A stretch of 64,000 nt of DNA from an uncultured Verrucomicrobiota bacterium. GTDB taxonomy: Bacteria > Verrucomicrobiota > Verrucomicrobiia > Limisphaerales > UBA9464. The translations under genes and the position numbers were made by a program. The stretch spans positions 62,001-126,000 of the forward strand of contig CAIVQH010000041.1 in NCBI GenBank assembly GCA_903907995.1, given 5' to 3'. This document shows, piece after piece, positions 1-10,274 of the stretch. The notes beneath the pieces are model-generated. The model saw only the letters and a list, made by a program, of their open reading frames with translations, made no database searches and was not told the DNA's origin. How positions within the stretch are numbered: position 1 is the stretch's first letter; each line of letters starts with the position of its first letter.

Positions 1-2
1 TG

Positions 3-2402
3 GGCGATCTCGACTTTACCGGCAAGCTCGGCCTGCTGCTCGCCTCAGCCGACGGCAAGCTGCGGAGCTTTACGAATCTCGGGTCCGGGACCTTCCGCGA
101 GCGTAAGGCCCCGGGCTTTGCCGCCGAAGGTGTCACCGAGATCACGGTGGACGATTGGAACAATGACGACCTCCCCGACGTGCTCCTCACGCGCACGAAC
201 CAGCCGCCGCTGATCCTGGCCAATGCCCGGGGCTCCGGTCTCGCCGCCACCAACGCGCCCGCTGAATGGCCCATCGCCCGCGCCCTCGCCGTCGGCGACT
301 TCAATAACGATCTGCGCAACGACGTCGCGCTCGTCACCGACCGGGCCATCGAGATTTTCTTCGGTGGCCTCCGGGAACCGCTGCGCCTCCCGGCCAAAGG
401 CAATCAGATCCGCCATGTGCGCGCCATCGATTACGACAATGACGGCTGGCTCGACCTGGTCGCCTGGGGGGCGGACGGCGTGCGTATCTGGCGCAATCGG
501 GGCAGCGCGGGCTTTCACGAGGTCACTCGCGATCTCGGGCTGTCGGCGCTCGCAACCGCCAACGTGAAGCACTTCGCGGTGGCCGACTTCGACAACGACT
601 GCGACCTCGATTTCATCGTGGACATCGAAGGCGTCGGCCTGAAATTCCTCCGCAACGACGGCGGCAATGCCAACGGCCTGCTGAAGCTGCGCCTGCTCGG
701 CAACCGCTCCAACGCCAGCGCGCTCGGCGTGAAGGCCGAGCTGTCCAGCGGCGGCTGGCACGGCCTCCGCTCGGTCCAGACGCTGCCCATCGAGATCGGC
801 GTGGGCAAACGCAAGCAGCTCGATTCGGTGAGCATCCGCTGGTTTGACACGCGGCAAGATACCACCGAGGTCGACGTCACCTGCGACGCGTTTACAATCT
901 TCGAGCTGATTCTCCCGACTGGCTCCTGCCCCTACCTCTACGCGTGGGACGGCCATAGTAACCGCTTCGTCACCGACATCCTCGGGGCCGCACCGCTGGG
1001 CTTGCCGGTCGCGCCGGGCCGCTTCATCGCGGCCGATCCCGATGAACTCGTCTGGATCGGCAACGGGCAGAATTTTGTCCCACGCAACGGTAGCTACGAG
1101 GTGCGCCTGACCGAGGAACTGCGCGAGGTGCTCTACCTCGATTACGCACGCCTAGTCGCCGTCGATCATCCCGCCGGCACCGAGGTGCATTCCACCAGCA
1201 AGCTGATGCCTGGCCCGCCCTTCCCCAAACACGAGCTCGTCACACTGGGGCAACGGATCCCACTACTCCACGCCACCGCCTTCAACGCCATCCTCACGTC
1301 GAATGCCCTCCTTTCATTAGGCGGCTCTCCGTCCCCCTCTCCCCTCAACGGGGAGAGGGCCGGGGTGAGGGGTGAAGCCGCCCACGACGCACCTTCTCCC
1401 ACGACGGAGGAACCCATCGACGTCACCGCCGCCCTACAATTGATCGATCACCAGATGGTTTCCCCCGCCCATCTCCGCGGCCCGCAATATCGCGGCCTCG
1501 CCGAACCGCACGGGGTCATTTTGGATTTTAGCTCGCTCGATCAGGTGCGCCATCCGGTGCTCGCGCTGACCGGCTGGCTGCGCTTTGGCGGCGGCATGGC
1601 CAACATCGCCGCCTCGCACGATCCAGATTTTCCTTTCCCCTTCCCCGTGCTCGAAGCGGAGACCGACCAAGGCTGGCAACCGGTCCCCGTGACCGTCGGT
1701 GCCCCCGCCGGCAAGACCAAAACCATCGTCGTGGACCTCGCCGGCCAATTGCCTGCCAGGACCAGGCGCCTGCGCCTCACCCAGGCCTTCGAAATCCACT
1801 GGGACCGCATCGCCCTCTTCGATGGCGCTTCCCCCAGCTACGTGGCTTTTCCGTCCGCCTCGCCCCTCAACGGGGAGAGGGGCGGGGTGAGCGGTGAGAA
1901 CGCCAATGGCGCGTATGTGATAGCCCCGGCGGCCACCGATCTCCGCTGGCGCGGCTACAGCGAATTCGTCGACCTGCCCTGGAACGAACCCCTCACGCCC
2001 CGCTACGACCGCGTGAAATCCAAGCCCGACTGGGCCGGTACGCCCTCCGGCTGGGCCACCCGCTACGGGTCAGTCACCGAACTGCTGACCAATGACAACG
2101 GCCTCGTGCTCATCGCCGGCGGCGACGAACTCACCCTGAAATTCGCCGCCGACCAAATGCCCCCTGTACCCGCCGGCCAGACCCGGGACTTCTTCCTCCA
2201 AGTGACGGGCTGGGACAAGGACGCCGACTACCACGTCGCCCGGGGCGACGAAATCGCCCCCCTCCCCTGGCGCGGCCTCGACGACCAACAGTACGGTACC
2301 CAAACCCGCCCCGCCTTCCCCAGCGACAGGCTGCACGAGCAGTACAATACCCGCTGGCTCGGCCCGAAGACCTTCGCCCGACGTTCCTCGCCTGGTCGAT
2401 AG
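3..2402 (+). CDS. FG-GAP/VCBS repeat protein with ASPIC/UnbV domain (5' end outside window)
   Basis: The frame is open from base 3, so the N-terminus lies outside the window. FG-GAP-like units (for example DDWNNDDLPDVLL, DYDNDGWLDLVAW, DFDNDCDLDFIVD) form a calcium-binding beta-propeller. An ASPIC/UnbV-like segment follows (LLKLRLLGNRSNASALGVKA to the EVDVTCDAFTIFEL region). About 500 further residues are beta-rich and I cannot assign them. Proteins of this CRTAC1-like type are usually exported or surface-bound. Two in-frame copies of a dispersed repeat (peptide SPLNGERxGVxGE) sit in the C-terminal part, at about 1335-1376 and 1857-1897. They look like insertions in loops, since the flanking protein reads on normally. 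Substrate and role are unknown. Confidence 0.85.
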   Translation, partial: GDLDFTGKLGLLLASADGKLRSFTNLGSGTFRERKAPGFAAEGVTEITVDDWNNDDLPDVLLTRTNQPPLILANARGSGLAATNAPAEWPIARALAVGDFNNDLRNDVALVTDRAIEIFFGGLREPLRLPAKGNQIRHVRAIDYDNDGWLDLVAWGADGVRIWRNRGSAGFHEVTRDLGLSALATANVKHFAVADFDNDCDLDFIVDIEGVGLKFLRNDGGNANGLLKLRLLGNRSNASALGVKAELSSGGWHGLRSVQTLPIEIGVGKRKQLDSVSIRWFDTRQDTTEVDVTCDAFTIFELILPTGSCPYLYAWDGHSNRFVTDILGAAPLGLPVAPGRFIAADPDELVWIGNGQNFVPRNGSYEVRLTEELREVLYLDYARLVAVDHPAGTEVHSTSKLMPGPPFPKHELVTLGQRIPLLHATAFNAILTSNALLSLGGSPSPSPLNGERAGVRGEAAHDAPSPTTEEPIDVTAALQLIDHQMVSPAHLRGPQYRGLAEPHGVILDFSSLDQVRHPVLALTGWLRFGGGMANIAASHDPDFPFPFPVLEAETDQGWQPVPVTVGAPAGKTKTIVVDLAGQLPARTRRLRLTQAFEIHWDRIALFDGASPSYVAFPSASPLNGERGGVSGENANGAYVIAPAATDLRWRGYSEFVDLPWNEPLTPRYDRVKSKPDWAGTPSGWATRYGSVTELLTNDNGLVLIAGGDELTLKFAADQMPPVPAGQTRDFFLQVTGWDKDADYHVARGDEIAPLPWRGLDDQQYGTQTRPAFPSDRLHEQYNTRWLGPKTFARRSSPGR
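1335..1376 (+). repeat. In-frame dispersed hairpin repeat, copy 1
   Basis: A perfect 10-bp stem with a 5-nt loop (ccctctcccc, tcaac, ggggagaggg; 1335-1359) is followed by a G-rich tail. It is translated as PSPLNGERAGVRGE. The element is open on both strands; the reverse reads PLTPALSPLRGE, a string I know from predicted proteins of many high-GC bacteria. It lies inside the FG-GAP protein gene. Confidence 0.8.
1857..1897 (+). repeat. In-frame dispersed hairpin repeat, copy 2
   Basis: This is a second, eroded copy of the element at 1335-1376. It shares 'cccctcaacggggagagg' and the tail 'cggggtgag', and is inserted in the same reading frame (SPLNGERGGVSGE). The stem is shorter because the outer left arm has diverged. 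Confidence 0.75.
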
Positions 2403-2517
2403 ACGAACGCAAAGCCCGGTAGGACTAGGCCGGGCGAAGTTCCTGTCTCAGATGAGAGCGGCACTTGCAGATGAATGTTCGCTTGCAAGGGAGTCGCTTA
2501 AAGCCACAGTGATACTA

Positions 2518-4131
2518 ATGGATTTATCACAGCAGACCGCATTGGTATTAGGGCTGCCCCTCTGGTTTGCGTTGGCCGGCAGCGGGATGGCCCAGGTGAC
2601 GCTCAACAGCGTTGATATCGGGTCCACCTCGCCGGCGGGCATCACAACCGTCGTCGATGGTGGCTATGATGTCGGCTCTTCCACCGGTGACATCTGGAGT
2701 GACGGTGATGATTGCCGTTTTGTGTACCGGGCGGTCACGGGGGACTTCGATTTCCAGGCGCGGGTGCAGAGCCTGACGGGGACTGCCTACTGGGCCAAGG
2801 CCGGCATCATGCTGCGCCACTCGCTGCTGAGTTCTTCCAGCGAATTTTCGATGCTGGCGACCCGGACGTCTGGCGTCGGCTATTACGCGTCCATGTCGCG
2901 GTTCCTCACCGGTTATTACGCCGACGCCCCATTTACCAGCGCGCCCAACACCGGCCGTGTCACCTATCCCAACTCTTGGGTGCGGCTGGTGCGTGTCGGT
3001 GACCAGGCCATGGCCCTGCACAGCACCAACGGCCTGGATTGGGCCCAGATCGGGGTGGAAACGCTTTACGAGGCCTACGGGCCGGCCGTGGTCGGCCTGA
3101 CCGTCTCGACGCACACCGACGCGATCGGCAGCCGCACCACCGCGCAGTTCCGCGATCTGCAACTGTTGCAGGGCCGGGTGGGCGCTCCCGCCATCCTTAC
3201 TCAGCCGGCCTCCAGCATCGTCAACCCCGGAACCACCTTGCGGTTGAACGTGGATGCGGTCGGTCAGCCACCGCTCTTCTACCAATGGTTCCGCAACGGG
3301 GAACCGATCGCGGGCGCGCAAACCAACCAGCTCGTGCTCGACAGCCTTTCCGCCACCAACGCCGGGAAGTTCGCCTGCTTCATCACGAACAGCGCCGGGA
3401 CGCTCTGGAGCTGGGCCGCAGCCGTCGAGGTCGCCGCCGCCCATGAACCCTTTGATGGCATCCCCTATGAGCGGTTCGGAACCGCGTTCAGCCAGCAGTT
3501 CGATTACGTCGTCAATCTGCCCATCTACCCGGACGCCCCGCAGTTGGCGGCCTACCGGCCGCTGGCCGAGCTGCCCAGCAATGTCGCCGACAGCATCGGC
3601 TCACGGCTGCGCGGCTACCTGCTCGCGCCGCAGACGGGCTTCTACACGTTTTGGATCGCCGCGGACGACAACGGCACGCTCTGGCTGAGTCCCGATGACA
3701 ATCCGGCCACGAAGCAGTATCTCGCGGAGTGCCCCTACTACGTGGCCTCCCGGCAATGGGATTACTACGATACCCAGCAGTCGAGCCCCGTCTATCTGGA
3801 GGCCGGCAAGCGCTATTATCTCGAAGCCCACTTCAAGGAGGCCGACGGCCCGGATAATGGGGCCATCGGCTGGCAGCTGCCCGACGGCAAGCTGGAACGT
3901 CCCATCGCCGCCGCCCGCTTTCGGGGGAATCCCGCCGTACTGACAGCGGATCGGGCAACGGCAGGCCGGTTCTCGGTGACCGGAACGACCAACAGCCCGT
4001 ACGTGCTGATGCAATCGTCGAACCTGCTGGATTGGACGCCGGTCTCCACCAACCGGGTGCCGTTCCAGTTCGACATATCAGACGCTTTGGTCGGCCCGGC
4101 CCTGTTCTACCGTGTGAGCACGCAACGGTGA
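2518..4131 (+). CDS. Secreted LamG-like / Ig-like / PA14 protein
   Basis: I chose the ATG at 2518 because it opens a signal peptide ([21 protein letters not shown], cut near AQ). The upstream in-frame ATG at 2452 would add 22 residues before it. Residues about 25-215 resemble a concanavalin/DUF1349-type beta sandwich. Residues about 222-308 form an Ig-like domain ([20 protein letters not shown], ending [12 protein letters not shown]). Residues about 315-470 are PA14-like ([33 protein letters not shown]). The last 50 residues ([14 protein letters not shown] to [10 protein letters not shown]) form a module that recurs at the ends of two other secreted proteins in this window. It probably binds glycans or polymers outside the cell. 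No catalytic residues are evident. Confidence 0.85.
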   Translation: MDLSQQTALVLGLPLWFALAGSGMAQVTLNSVDIGSTSPAGITTVVDGGYDVGSSTGDIWSDGDDCRFVYRAVTGDFDFQARVQSLTGTAYWAKAGIMLRHSLLSSSSEFSMLATRTSGVGYYASMSRFLTGYYADAPFTSAPNTGRVTYPNSWVRLVRVGDQAMALHSTNGLDWAQIGVETLYEAYGPAVVGLTVSTHTDAIGSRTTAQFRDLQLLQGRVGAPAILTQPASSIVNPGTTLRLNVDAVGQPPLFYQWFRNGEPIAGAQTNQLVLDSLSATNAGKFACFITNSAGTLWSWAAAVEVAAAHEPFDGIPYERFGTAFSQQFDYVVNLPIYPDAPQLAAYRPLAELPSNVADSIGSRLRGYLLAPQTGFYTFWIAADDNGTLWLSPDDNPATKQYLAECPYYVASRQWDYYDTQQSSPVYLEAGKRYYLEAHFKEADGPDNGAIGWQLPDGKLERPIAAARFRGNPAVLTADRATAGRFSVTGTTNSPYVLMQSSNLLDWTPVSTNRVPFQFDISDALVGPALFYRVSTQR

Positions 4132-4204
4132 GTTGGGTTGCCGCCGAAGTAAGGCAGTGGAACGCGCTTCCGCTGTCTGCCCACCTTCGCCAGACTCGGC
4201 GCAG

Positions 4205-5290
4205 ATGAGCTGGTTTTACCGTCACTTCGCCCGCCCGCTGTTGTTCGCGCAGGATTCCGAGGCTGTGCACAATCGCACTCTGGCCGCCCTGTCCTGGGTG
4301 AGCCGCAGCGCGCCGTTGTGCCGGCTGGTCGAGGCCGTGAGCGATGTGCCGCCGCTGCCGGTGGAGCTGTTCGGCCTGAAGTTTCCGAATCCGCTCGGCC
4401 TTGCCGCCGGCATGGACAAACGGGCCGCCGCGGTGCCCGTGTGGCAGGCGCTGGGCTTCGGCTTCAGCGAGCTGGGCGGCGTGACGTGGCATGGGCAGCC
4501 GGGCAATCCGCAGCCCCGCATGTTCCGCGCGGTGGCGGATGAGGCGCTGGTGAACCGCATGGGCTTCAACAACGGCGGTGCCCCGGCCCTCGCCATCGCG
4601 CTGGCGGACTGGCGTGCCCGTGGTCTCTGGCCGGCGCATCCGGTCGGGATCAACCTTGGGAAGTCAAAGATCACGCCGCTCGATCAGGCCACCCAGGACT
4701 ATGCAGACTCCTTCCGGGCATTGCGCGATCTGGCCGACTTCTTCGTGGTGAACGTGAGTTCGCCGAACACGCCCAACCTGCGGCAGCTCCAGGACAAGGC
4801 CGCGCTGGATGAAATCCTCGCGGCCCTGCAGGCGCTGAACCAGGTCGCGCCGAAACCGATCCTCGTGAAGGTCGCACCGGACCTGAGCTTCGATGCGCTG
4901 GATGAAATCCTCGCGCTCGCCGGCCCACGGCAGTTGGCCGGCATCATTGCGACGAACACGACCATCGCTCGCCCGGAAACCCGCGACGCGGTGGCCGCGC
5001 AGATCTATTGCGAGACGGGCGGCCTCAGCGGACGCCCCCTGCGCGCCCGTAGCACCGAGATCATCCGGCACCTGTACCGGCAGACCCGTGGCCAGCTGCC
5101 TATCATCGGAGTCGGTGGAATCTTCAGCGCGGAGGACGCGTGGGAGAAGATCACCGCCGGCGCGTCCCTGGTGCAGATCTATTCCGGCCTCGTGTACGAG
5201 GGGCCAGGGCTGGTACGCGACATCGTCGAAGGGCTGAGGGACCGGCTTGCCGGGGCGCCGTGGCATGAGGTGGTGGGAAGCGGCCAGTGA
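4205..5290 (+). CDS. pyrD: Dihydroorotate dehydrogenase (quinone), class 2
   Basis: Oxidises dihydroorotate to orotate in pyrimidine synthesis, with FMN as cofactor and membrane quinone as acceptor. The N-terminal helix [20 protein letters not shown] is the membrane-associating segment of class 2 enzymes. The active-site motif [11 protein letters not shown] (Ser185/Ser186) carries serine as base, as in class 2. The FMN-binding motifs [10 protein letters not shown] and PIIGVGGI are present. The frame stays open upstream to a TTG at 4133, but the ATG at 4205 gives the normal 361 residues and the canonical start. The gene follows the PA14 protein by 73 bp and converges on the histidine-kinase operon. 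Confidence 0.96.
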   Translation: MSWFYRHFARPLLFAQDSEAVHNRTLAALSWVSRSAPLCRLVEAVSDVPPLPVELFGLKFPNPLGLAAGMDKRAAAVPVWQALGFGFSELGGVTWHGQPGNPQPRMFRAVADEALVNRMGFNNGGAPALAIALADWRARGLWPAHPVGINLGKSKITPLDQATQDYADSFRALRDLADFFVVNVSSPNTPNLRQLQDKAALDEILAALQALNQVAPKPILVKVAPDLSFDALDEILALAGPRQLAGIIATNTTIARPETRDAVAAQIYCETGGLSGRPLRARSTEIIRHLYRQTRGQLPIIGVGGIFSAEDAWEKITAGASLVQIYSGLVYEGPGLVRDIVEGLRDRLAGAPWHEVVGSGQ

Positions 5291-5341
5291 GCCGGCAAAG
5301 GTGGGAGACAGCACATGAATCCAACCCGGGATTGCGTTCGA

Positions 5342-8300
5342 TCACGAACCCAGAGCTGTAGCCAGGGCCTCGTCCAACGACTGGATCCGCACCGGCTTGG
5401 TAAGATGGGCGACGAAGCCGGTCTTTTTGCTCTCCAACAGGTCCTCCTCCATCCCGTAACCCGTCAGCGCGATGCCCATCAGCCCGAAAGTCTGCCGCAA
5501 TTCATTCATCAGTTCGTAGCCGCTGCCGTCGGGCAGGCCGATGTCGGAAATCAGTAGGTCGATCTTCTCCTTGCGGGCTACGGCACGGGCCTCGGCCAGT
5601 GAAGACGCAGTCATGACCGTAAAATGCCGGCGTTTCAGCAGTTGCGCCAGTGCGCTGCGGGTCGGCTCATGATCTTCTACGAGCAGGATTCGCCGACCGC
5701 TCACTGGCAACGGGGAACCGGTCAGCGGATTCGGATCCTGCGCCACGCCCGGCCGGTTCGCGGCGCACAGAGGCAGCCGTATGATAAACGTCGCACCCTT
5801 GTCCCGGCCTTCACTGGAGGCCTGGATGTCCCCGGAATGGAGCTCCACCAGCCTTCGGGAAATTGCCAACCCCAGCCCCAGGCCGCCAAAGCGATGCGAA
5901 CCGCCTTCGGCGTGGTCGCCCTGGGCGAAGGCGGTGAAGACGCGCCCGAGTTCGTCGGGACTGAGGCCCATTCCCGTGTCGATGACCTTGATGAAAAATT
6001 CCTCACCCTGGACGAGCGTTTTGACGGTAACCCGTCCTGCCGCCGGTGTGAATTTCACGGCGTTCTTCAGCACGTTCCAAAAGACCTGATGCAGACGGAC
6101 GCTGTCGCCCAAAACCAGGGGCTCGCCGGCACAGAATTCCAATCCAAGGGTGATCCGTTTGGCGTAGGCATCCGCGCGCACAATGTTGAGGGCCTCCTGC
6201 AAGACCTGATGCACATTCAGCGCCCGGCCATTGAGCGACAGTTTGCCGTGCGTGATGCTCGTGAGATCGAGCAGGTCATCAATGAGCCGCGCCTCCAGTT
6301 CCACATTGTTGCGGATGGTGGCGAATTGCGCGCGCACTTCGGGAGGCAGCTGCGGGTCCTGCGCCGCCTCGCTGGCGAGCAACAGGACCGGGTTCAATGG
6401 TGTGCGGAGTTCGTGGGACAATGCCGCCAGAAAATCGTCCTTCGCGCGGCTCGCGGATTCGGCGGCGGTCTTGGCCTGCATCAATGCCTGTTCCGACCGG
6501 ATCCGTTCCGTGATGTCGTTGAAATAGCAGACCACCCCGTGCTGGCCGTTGGGCAGGGTCACGCGCCGGGTCTGCCATTCGTAAGTTTTTTCCACGCCAA
6601 TGTCGGCGCGGATGTTCGAATAACCCGGCGAGACATAGGGTTCGCCGGTGTCGAGCGTACGGCGGAAAATCGCCGTCAGTTCATCCCCCGCCTGCTGGCC
6701 CCACTGGATATGCATCACCTCGGTGAGGGTTCGGCCCATTTTCGGCTCCACTTTTTCAAACGCCGGCAGCGCGCGGGTGTTGATCTGCTGCACGCGAAAC
6801 TGCGCGTCGATGACATAGACGCCGACGGGCGCCTCCTCGATGAGCGCGGCAAACAGGGCCTCGTTCTGCCGCAGCAGCGAATCGGCGCGCACGCGCTCCA
6901 GCCGCGCCCAGATGCGCGCGGTCAGTTCGCGCACCAGGCTGATTTCATCCGCGCGCCAGTCACGCGGCTGGGAATCGTGGATGTTGAACATGAATTTCCA
7001 CCGGCCCTCGGCGATGAGTGGCACGCAGACGAACGAACGGATTTTCAATGTCGAATATCTTTGCGCGTCCGTGCGCGGGTCGGCGGCGGTGTCGTTCACG
7101 ATGAAACATTCATCCGCACGCAACAGCTTTTGGAAATCCGCCGAGAGATACTCCGACAGTTTATAAGTACCGATGAGGCCGGGCACGTACGCCCGACGCC
7201 ATTCGTGGGTGACGTTTGAGAGGTCGGCGGCCTCGTTGATTTCCACGAAACAGCCGATGGTCAGCCGAAGGTAGGCGCAGATTTTTGCGCAGACGTTGTT
7301 CAGGATGTGATCCACGGTGTCCAGCCGGAGCAGGTCGTCACTGATGGATGCTAGGAACGCAAGATTCGCCTTGTTGCGCTCGCTGTCGGTGATGTCACTG
7401 AAGTAACAGACCACGCCGTGCTTGCCGTCCGGCAAAGTAACGCGCTGGGTTTCCCATTCGTAAGCCTTGTCCTCGTTGAGGTCGTGGCGGAATTCGCTAA
7501 AGCGGGGGGAGTGGTAGGGTTCGCCTGTCACCAGCGTGTGATGAAAAATCTCGGCCAGCTGCGCGCCCACCTCCGGGCCCCAGAGGATTTCCATCACCTC
7601 GCCGAAATCGCGGCCGATCTTGGGCTCGACTTTCGCAAACGCCGGCAGGGCACGGGCGTTGATCTGTTGCAACCGGAACTGGCCGTCCACCACATAGACG
7701 CCGTTGGGAGCCTGTTCCACCAGCGCGGAAAAGAGGGCTTCGTTTTGGCGCAACATGCTTTCGGCGCGCTTGCGCTCGGTGGTCAGGCGCGTCGTGCCAC
7801 AAACGGCCGCGACGGTGCCATCGGCGGCCAGCACCGGGCTGAAGATGTATTCGTGATAATCTTCCACGCCGGCCGCATCGGTGAAATAGGTCTCGCCCCG
7901 GACGGGCTCGCGGGTCCGGACGACTTCCTTGACCTGCTCTTTCAGACGCTCCGCCAGTTCCGGGGGATAGCCGAGGTCCAGGGAGCTTTTGCCCACAATT
8001 TCCTCCAGCGGTTTCCCCCAGATTTGCAGCAGCGCCCGGTTGGCATACGTCCAGTTGCCCTCCAGATCAAACGTGTAGGCCAGATCCTTGATGGAGGAGA
8101 GCGTGGCGTCGAAAAGCCGCGCCTGCGCATCCTTCTGCTGCATCAGCCGGGCCAGTCTCACCTCCTGCCGTTTGCGGTCCGTGATGTCCACCAGGGTGTG
8201 AACGGCCCCGCGGGGCCGGCCCTGCCCGTCGAGAAGCGGTGTGCCGGAGCCCAGCAGGTTCAGCACCGTGCCGTCGTCGAACACGAGGTCGAACTCGAAG

Positions 8301-9664
8301 TCGCTAACCGGCTCGCCCCGCGCCGCGCGCTGCGCCGGCAATTCGTGCGGCAGCAGTTCCCGGCCGTCTTTGAACGACCTGAAATGTTTGGGCTTCAAGG
8401 TCTCCGGGGCCGATTTGGAGATTTCGCCGCCTTCGGGAATCCGCACGAGGATGTCCGCGGCGCGGTTGCCGGTCATGTGGCGACCTTCCGCATCGTGGAC
8501 AATGATCAGCGGCACCGGAACGGCCTCAATCACCACGGCGAGTTCTTCGGCCCGTTCGCTTTCCCGCCGTTCGCTTTCGCGGACCGCCTGCTCGGTCTTT
8601 TTGCGTTCGGTAATGTCCGTGTGCACGGCCACTATTCCAACGACCTCACCGGCCGCATTTTTTTCGGGCGCGTATTCGGCATGGCTCCAGCGGGTCTCAT
8701 TGCCCGGGCCGGGAAGTTCCAGCTCGTATTGCACCGGTTCGCCGGCGTACGCCCGGTCCAAGTAGGGTCGCGCGCGCGCGAAGAGCTCCGGGCCGACGAT
8801 TTCCAGCGCGTGTTTGCCGACGACTTCCTCGGGCCGGCGGCCGTAACGGGCGGCATACGGCTGGTTGACAAACTTGTAGCGAAATTCCCGGTCCACCTGG
8901 GCCAGCAGGACGGGCGCCTGGTCGGTCACCAGCCGGAATTGCGCCTCGCTGGCACGCAAGGCGGTGTCGCTGGCCTGGATGCGGGCCAGCATCTCGTTGA
9001 ACGCCTCGGTCAGGGAGCCCAGCTCGTCATCGCTCACCTTCGGTGCGCGCAGCGAATAATCATGTTTCCGGGAAATCGTCTGGGCCGTTTCGGCCAGCAC
9101 CAGGACAGGATCGGTGATCTGGCTCTGGAGCGCGGTGGAAAGCCAGAAGGCGACCGCCAACGAACTGGCCATGATCAGCAGCGAGATTACCGCGTACAGC
9201 TGCATGCGTTCGGTCAGCGCGATCAGATCGGACTGCAGATATAGCGTGCCCACTCTGGCCCCCGGGCGGGTCACCGGCTGGTACAGGGTCAGCCGTGACT
9301 CGCCAAACTGATGCCCTTCCGGCTGAGGTGCCGCTGGCAGGCCGGCCTCGGGGAGGGCCGCGGGGTACTTCACGAAGAGCCGGCCCTGCGCATCATACAG
9401 GGCGGCGGCGGTCACGTGCGGCTCCGCCCGCAGCGAGGCCAGGACGCCCGCCGCGTCGCCGTCATTCCGAAACTCGAGCGCCGCCGTGCTGTTTTCCGCA
9501 ACCATCCGCGCCTGGGTGGTCAGGTTGCGCACCATGCTCTGGCGGAACGTAACCCAGTCATACGCCATGAACGCCGCGACCGTGACCATCATCACGATGG
9601 CGCTGGCCAGCATGATGGCCCGCATCACCTTCCGCCGGATTGATGATTTCAGCGGACGGTTCAT
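5342..9664 (-). CDS. Hybrid sensor histidine kinase (CHASE8-like, HAMP, multiple PAS, GAF, HisKA, HATPase, REC)
   Basis: The 1440-residue inner-membrane kinase starts at an ATG overlapping the stop of the YfiR-like gene (ATGA, 9661-9664). Approximate order: membrane segment 12-35, periplasmic CHASE8-like region 35-150 (ENSTAALEFRNDGDAAGVLA), second membrane segment 155-178, HAMP 178-232, three PAS domains, a fourth PAS near 645-780, GAF 780-940, a fifth PAS 945-1085, H-box SHELRTPLNP with His1084, HATPase (NAVKF, DTGMGLS, GGLGLGLAISRRL), and a C-terminal receiver from about 1320 with Asp in LLISDIGLPDGSG. PAS units 4 and 5 are near copies of each other. The output partner is not in the window. 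A CHASE8-type sensor beside a YfiR protein resembles the YfiBNR arrangement, so the YfiR protein probably controls this kinase; that is inference. Confidence 0.95.
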   Translation of the reverse strand: MNRPLKSSIRRKVMRAIMLASAIVMMVTVAAFMAYDWVTFRQSMVRNLTTQARMVAENSTAALEFRNDGDAAGVLASLRAEPHVTAAALYDAQGRLFVKYPAALPEAGLPAAPQPEGHQFGESRLTLYQPVTRPGARVGTLYLQSDLIALTERMQLYAVISLLIMASSLAVAFWLSTALQSQITDPVLVLAETAQTISRKHDYSLRAPKVSDDELGSLTEAFNEMLARIQASDTALRASEAQFRLVTDQAPVLLAQVDREFRYKFVNQPYAARYGRRPEEVVGKHALEIVGPELFARARPYLDRAYAGEPVQYELELPGPGNETRWSHAEYAPEKNAAGEVVGIVAVHTDITERKKTEQAVRESERRESERAEELAVVIEAVPVPLIIVHDAEGRHMTGNRAADILVRIPEGGEISKSAPETLKPKHFRSFKDGRELLPHELPAQRAARGEPVSDFEFDLVFDDGTVLNLLGSGTPLLDGQGRPRGAVHTLVDITDRKRQEVRLARLMQQKDAQARLFDATLSSIKDLAYTFDLEGNWTYANRALLQIWGKPLEEIVGKSSLDLGYPPELAERLKEQVKEVVRTREPVRGETYFTDAAGVEDYHEYIFSPVLAADGTVAAVCGTTRLTTERKRAESMLRQNEALFSALVEQAPNGVYVVDGQFRLQQINARALPAFAKVEPKIGRDFGEVMEILWGPEVGAQLAEIFHHTLVTGEPYHSPRFSEFRHDLNEDKAYEWETQRVTLPDGKHGVVCYFSDITDSERNKANLAFLASISDDLLRLDTVDHILNNVCAKICAYLRLTIGCFVEINEAADLSNVTHEWRRAYVPGLIGTYKLSEYLSADFQKLLRADECFIVNDTAADPRTDAQRYSTLKIRSFVCVPLIAEGRWKFMFNIHDSQPRDWRADEISLVRELTARIWARLERVRADSLLRQNEALFAALIEEAPVGVYVIDAQFRVQQINTRALPAFEKVEPKMGRTLTEVMHIQWGQQAGDELTAIFRRTLDTGEPYVSPGYSNIRADIGVEKTYEWQTRRVTLPNGQHGVVCYFNDITERIRSEQALMQAKTAAESASRAKDDFLAALSHELRTPLNPVLLLASEAAQDPQLPPEVRAQFATIRNNVELEARLIDDLLDLTSITHGKLSLNGRALNVHQVLQEALNIVRADAYAKRITLGLEFCAGEPLVLGDSVRLHQVFWNVLKNAVKFTPAAGRVTVKTLVQGEEFFIKVIDTGMGLSPDELGRVFTAFAQGDHAEGGSHRFGGLGLGLAISRRLVELHSGDIQASSEGRDKGATFIIRLPLCAANRPGVAQDPNPLTGSPLPVSGRRILLVEDHEPTRSALAQLLKRRHFTVMTASSLAEARAVARKEKIDLLISDIGLPDGSGYELMNELRQTFGLMGIALTGYGMEEDLLESKKTGFVAHLTKPVRIQSLDEALATALGS

Positions 9665-10233
9665 CGGCTGTCGGGGGGAACGAGTTCCGCGGTGCGCAGC
9701 AGCTTGGAACTCATGGTGAGGTCGGCCGCCTTCAGGGCCTGAGGGCTGATCCGCAGCCGGATCTTGTTGTTCTCGGTGAGAAACTGGACGCACATGCCCT
9801 CATAGGGTGCGTTCCCCACGTCGCGGACCGTCAGTACGGGACGCCCCTTCAGGTCGGCCAGGACCTTGTCCAGCCGTCGCGTTTCGGGCTGGCCGACAAA
9901 CAGGATGTGGCAGGCTCCGATCGCTTCGCCCCGGCGATAGCGGGCGACCACAATTTTCCGGCCATCTTGCGTTTCATCCCGCACCACATCATCGAGCAGC
10001 GGGCCAAAGGGATCTTCCCCGTAGACCCCGATGACAAAGGGGGAATCCGGATGCTCGAAGGCATTGGTCGGCCAGCGGGTGTAATGCGCGAAGTTCAACA
10101 GGAATACCGCCTTGAGCGGGTATTCCCGGGAAACGCCCTGCCCCAAGGCCCCGCCGGCACCGAGACCGGCCCAAAGCAGCCACAGTCCAAAAACAAGCGT
10201 CCAACCCCGGAGTCCCCGCAAGTTCAAGCACAT
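9661..10233 (-). CDS. YfiR-family (DUF4154-like) periplasmic protein
   Basis: The 190-residue protein has a clear signal peptide (MCLNLRGLRGWTLVFGLWLL, cleaved near ALGQG). I preferred this Met to an in-frame start at 10287 for that reason. The mature part reads as YfiR family: EYPLKAVFLLNFAHYTRWP, then FVIGVYGEDPFGPLLDD, CHILFVGQPETRRLDKVLAD, and a terminal KIRLRISPQALKAADLTMSS. In Pseudomonas YfiR is a periplasmic repressor of the diguanylate cyclase YfiN, acting on its CHASE8 sensor. Here the next gene, coupled by ATGA, is a histidine kinase with a CHASE8-like sensor. A TonB-dependent receptor lies directly upstream. This protein may relay receptor state to the kinase. Confidence 0.92.
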   Translation of the reverse strand: MCLNLRGLRGWTLVFGLWLLWAGLGAGGALGQGVSREYPLKAVFLLNFAHYTRWPTNAFEHPDSPFVIGVYGEDPFGPLLDDVVRDETQDGRKIVVARYRRGEAIGACHILFVGQPETRRLDKVLADLKGRPVLTVRDVGNAPYEGMCVQFLTENNKIRLRISPQALKAADLTMSSKLLRTAELVPPDSR

Positions 10234-10274
10234 GCCGGACTCCTGGCGAGCCGCGCCCTGACCGTGAGCTGGAA

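Noticed and set aside
1335-1376. Hairpin as a transcription terminator
   Set aside because: It lies within an open coding frame with no T-tract, and recurs in frame at 1857, so a dispersed repeat is the better explanation.
7418-9244. 608-residue frame on the plus strand (and 531 residues at 5624-7219)
   Set aside because: Antisense to the histidine kinase, whose motifs are unambiguous on the minus strand.
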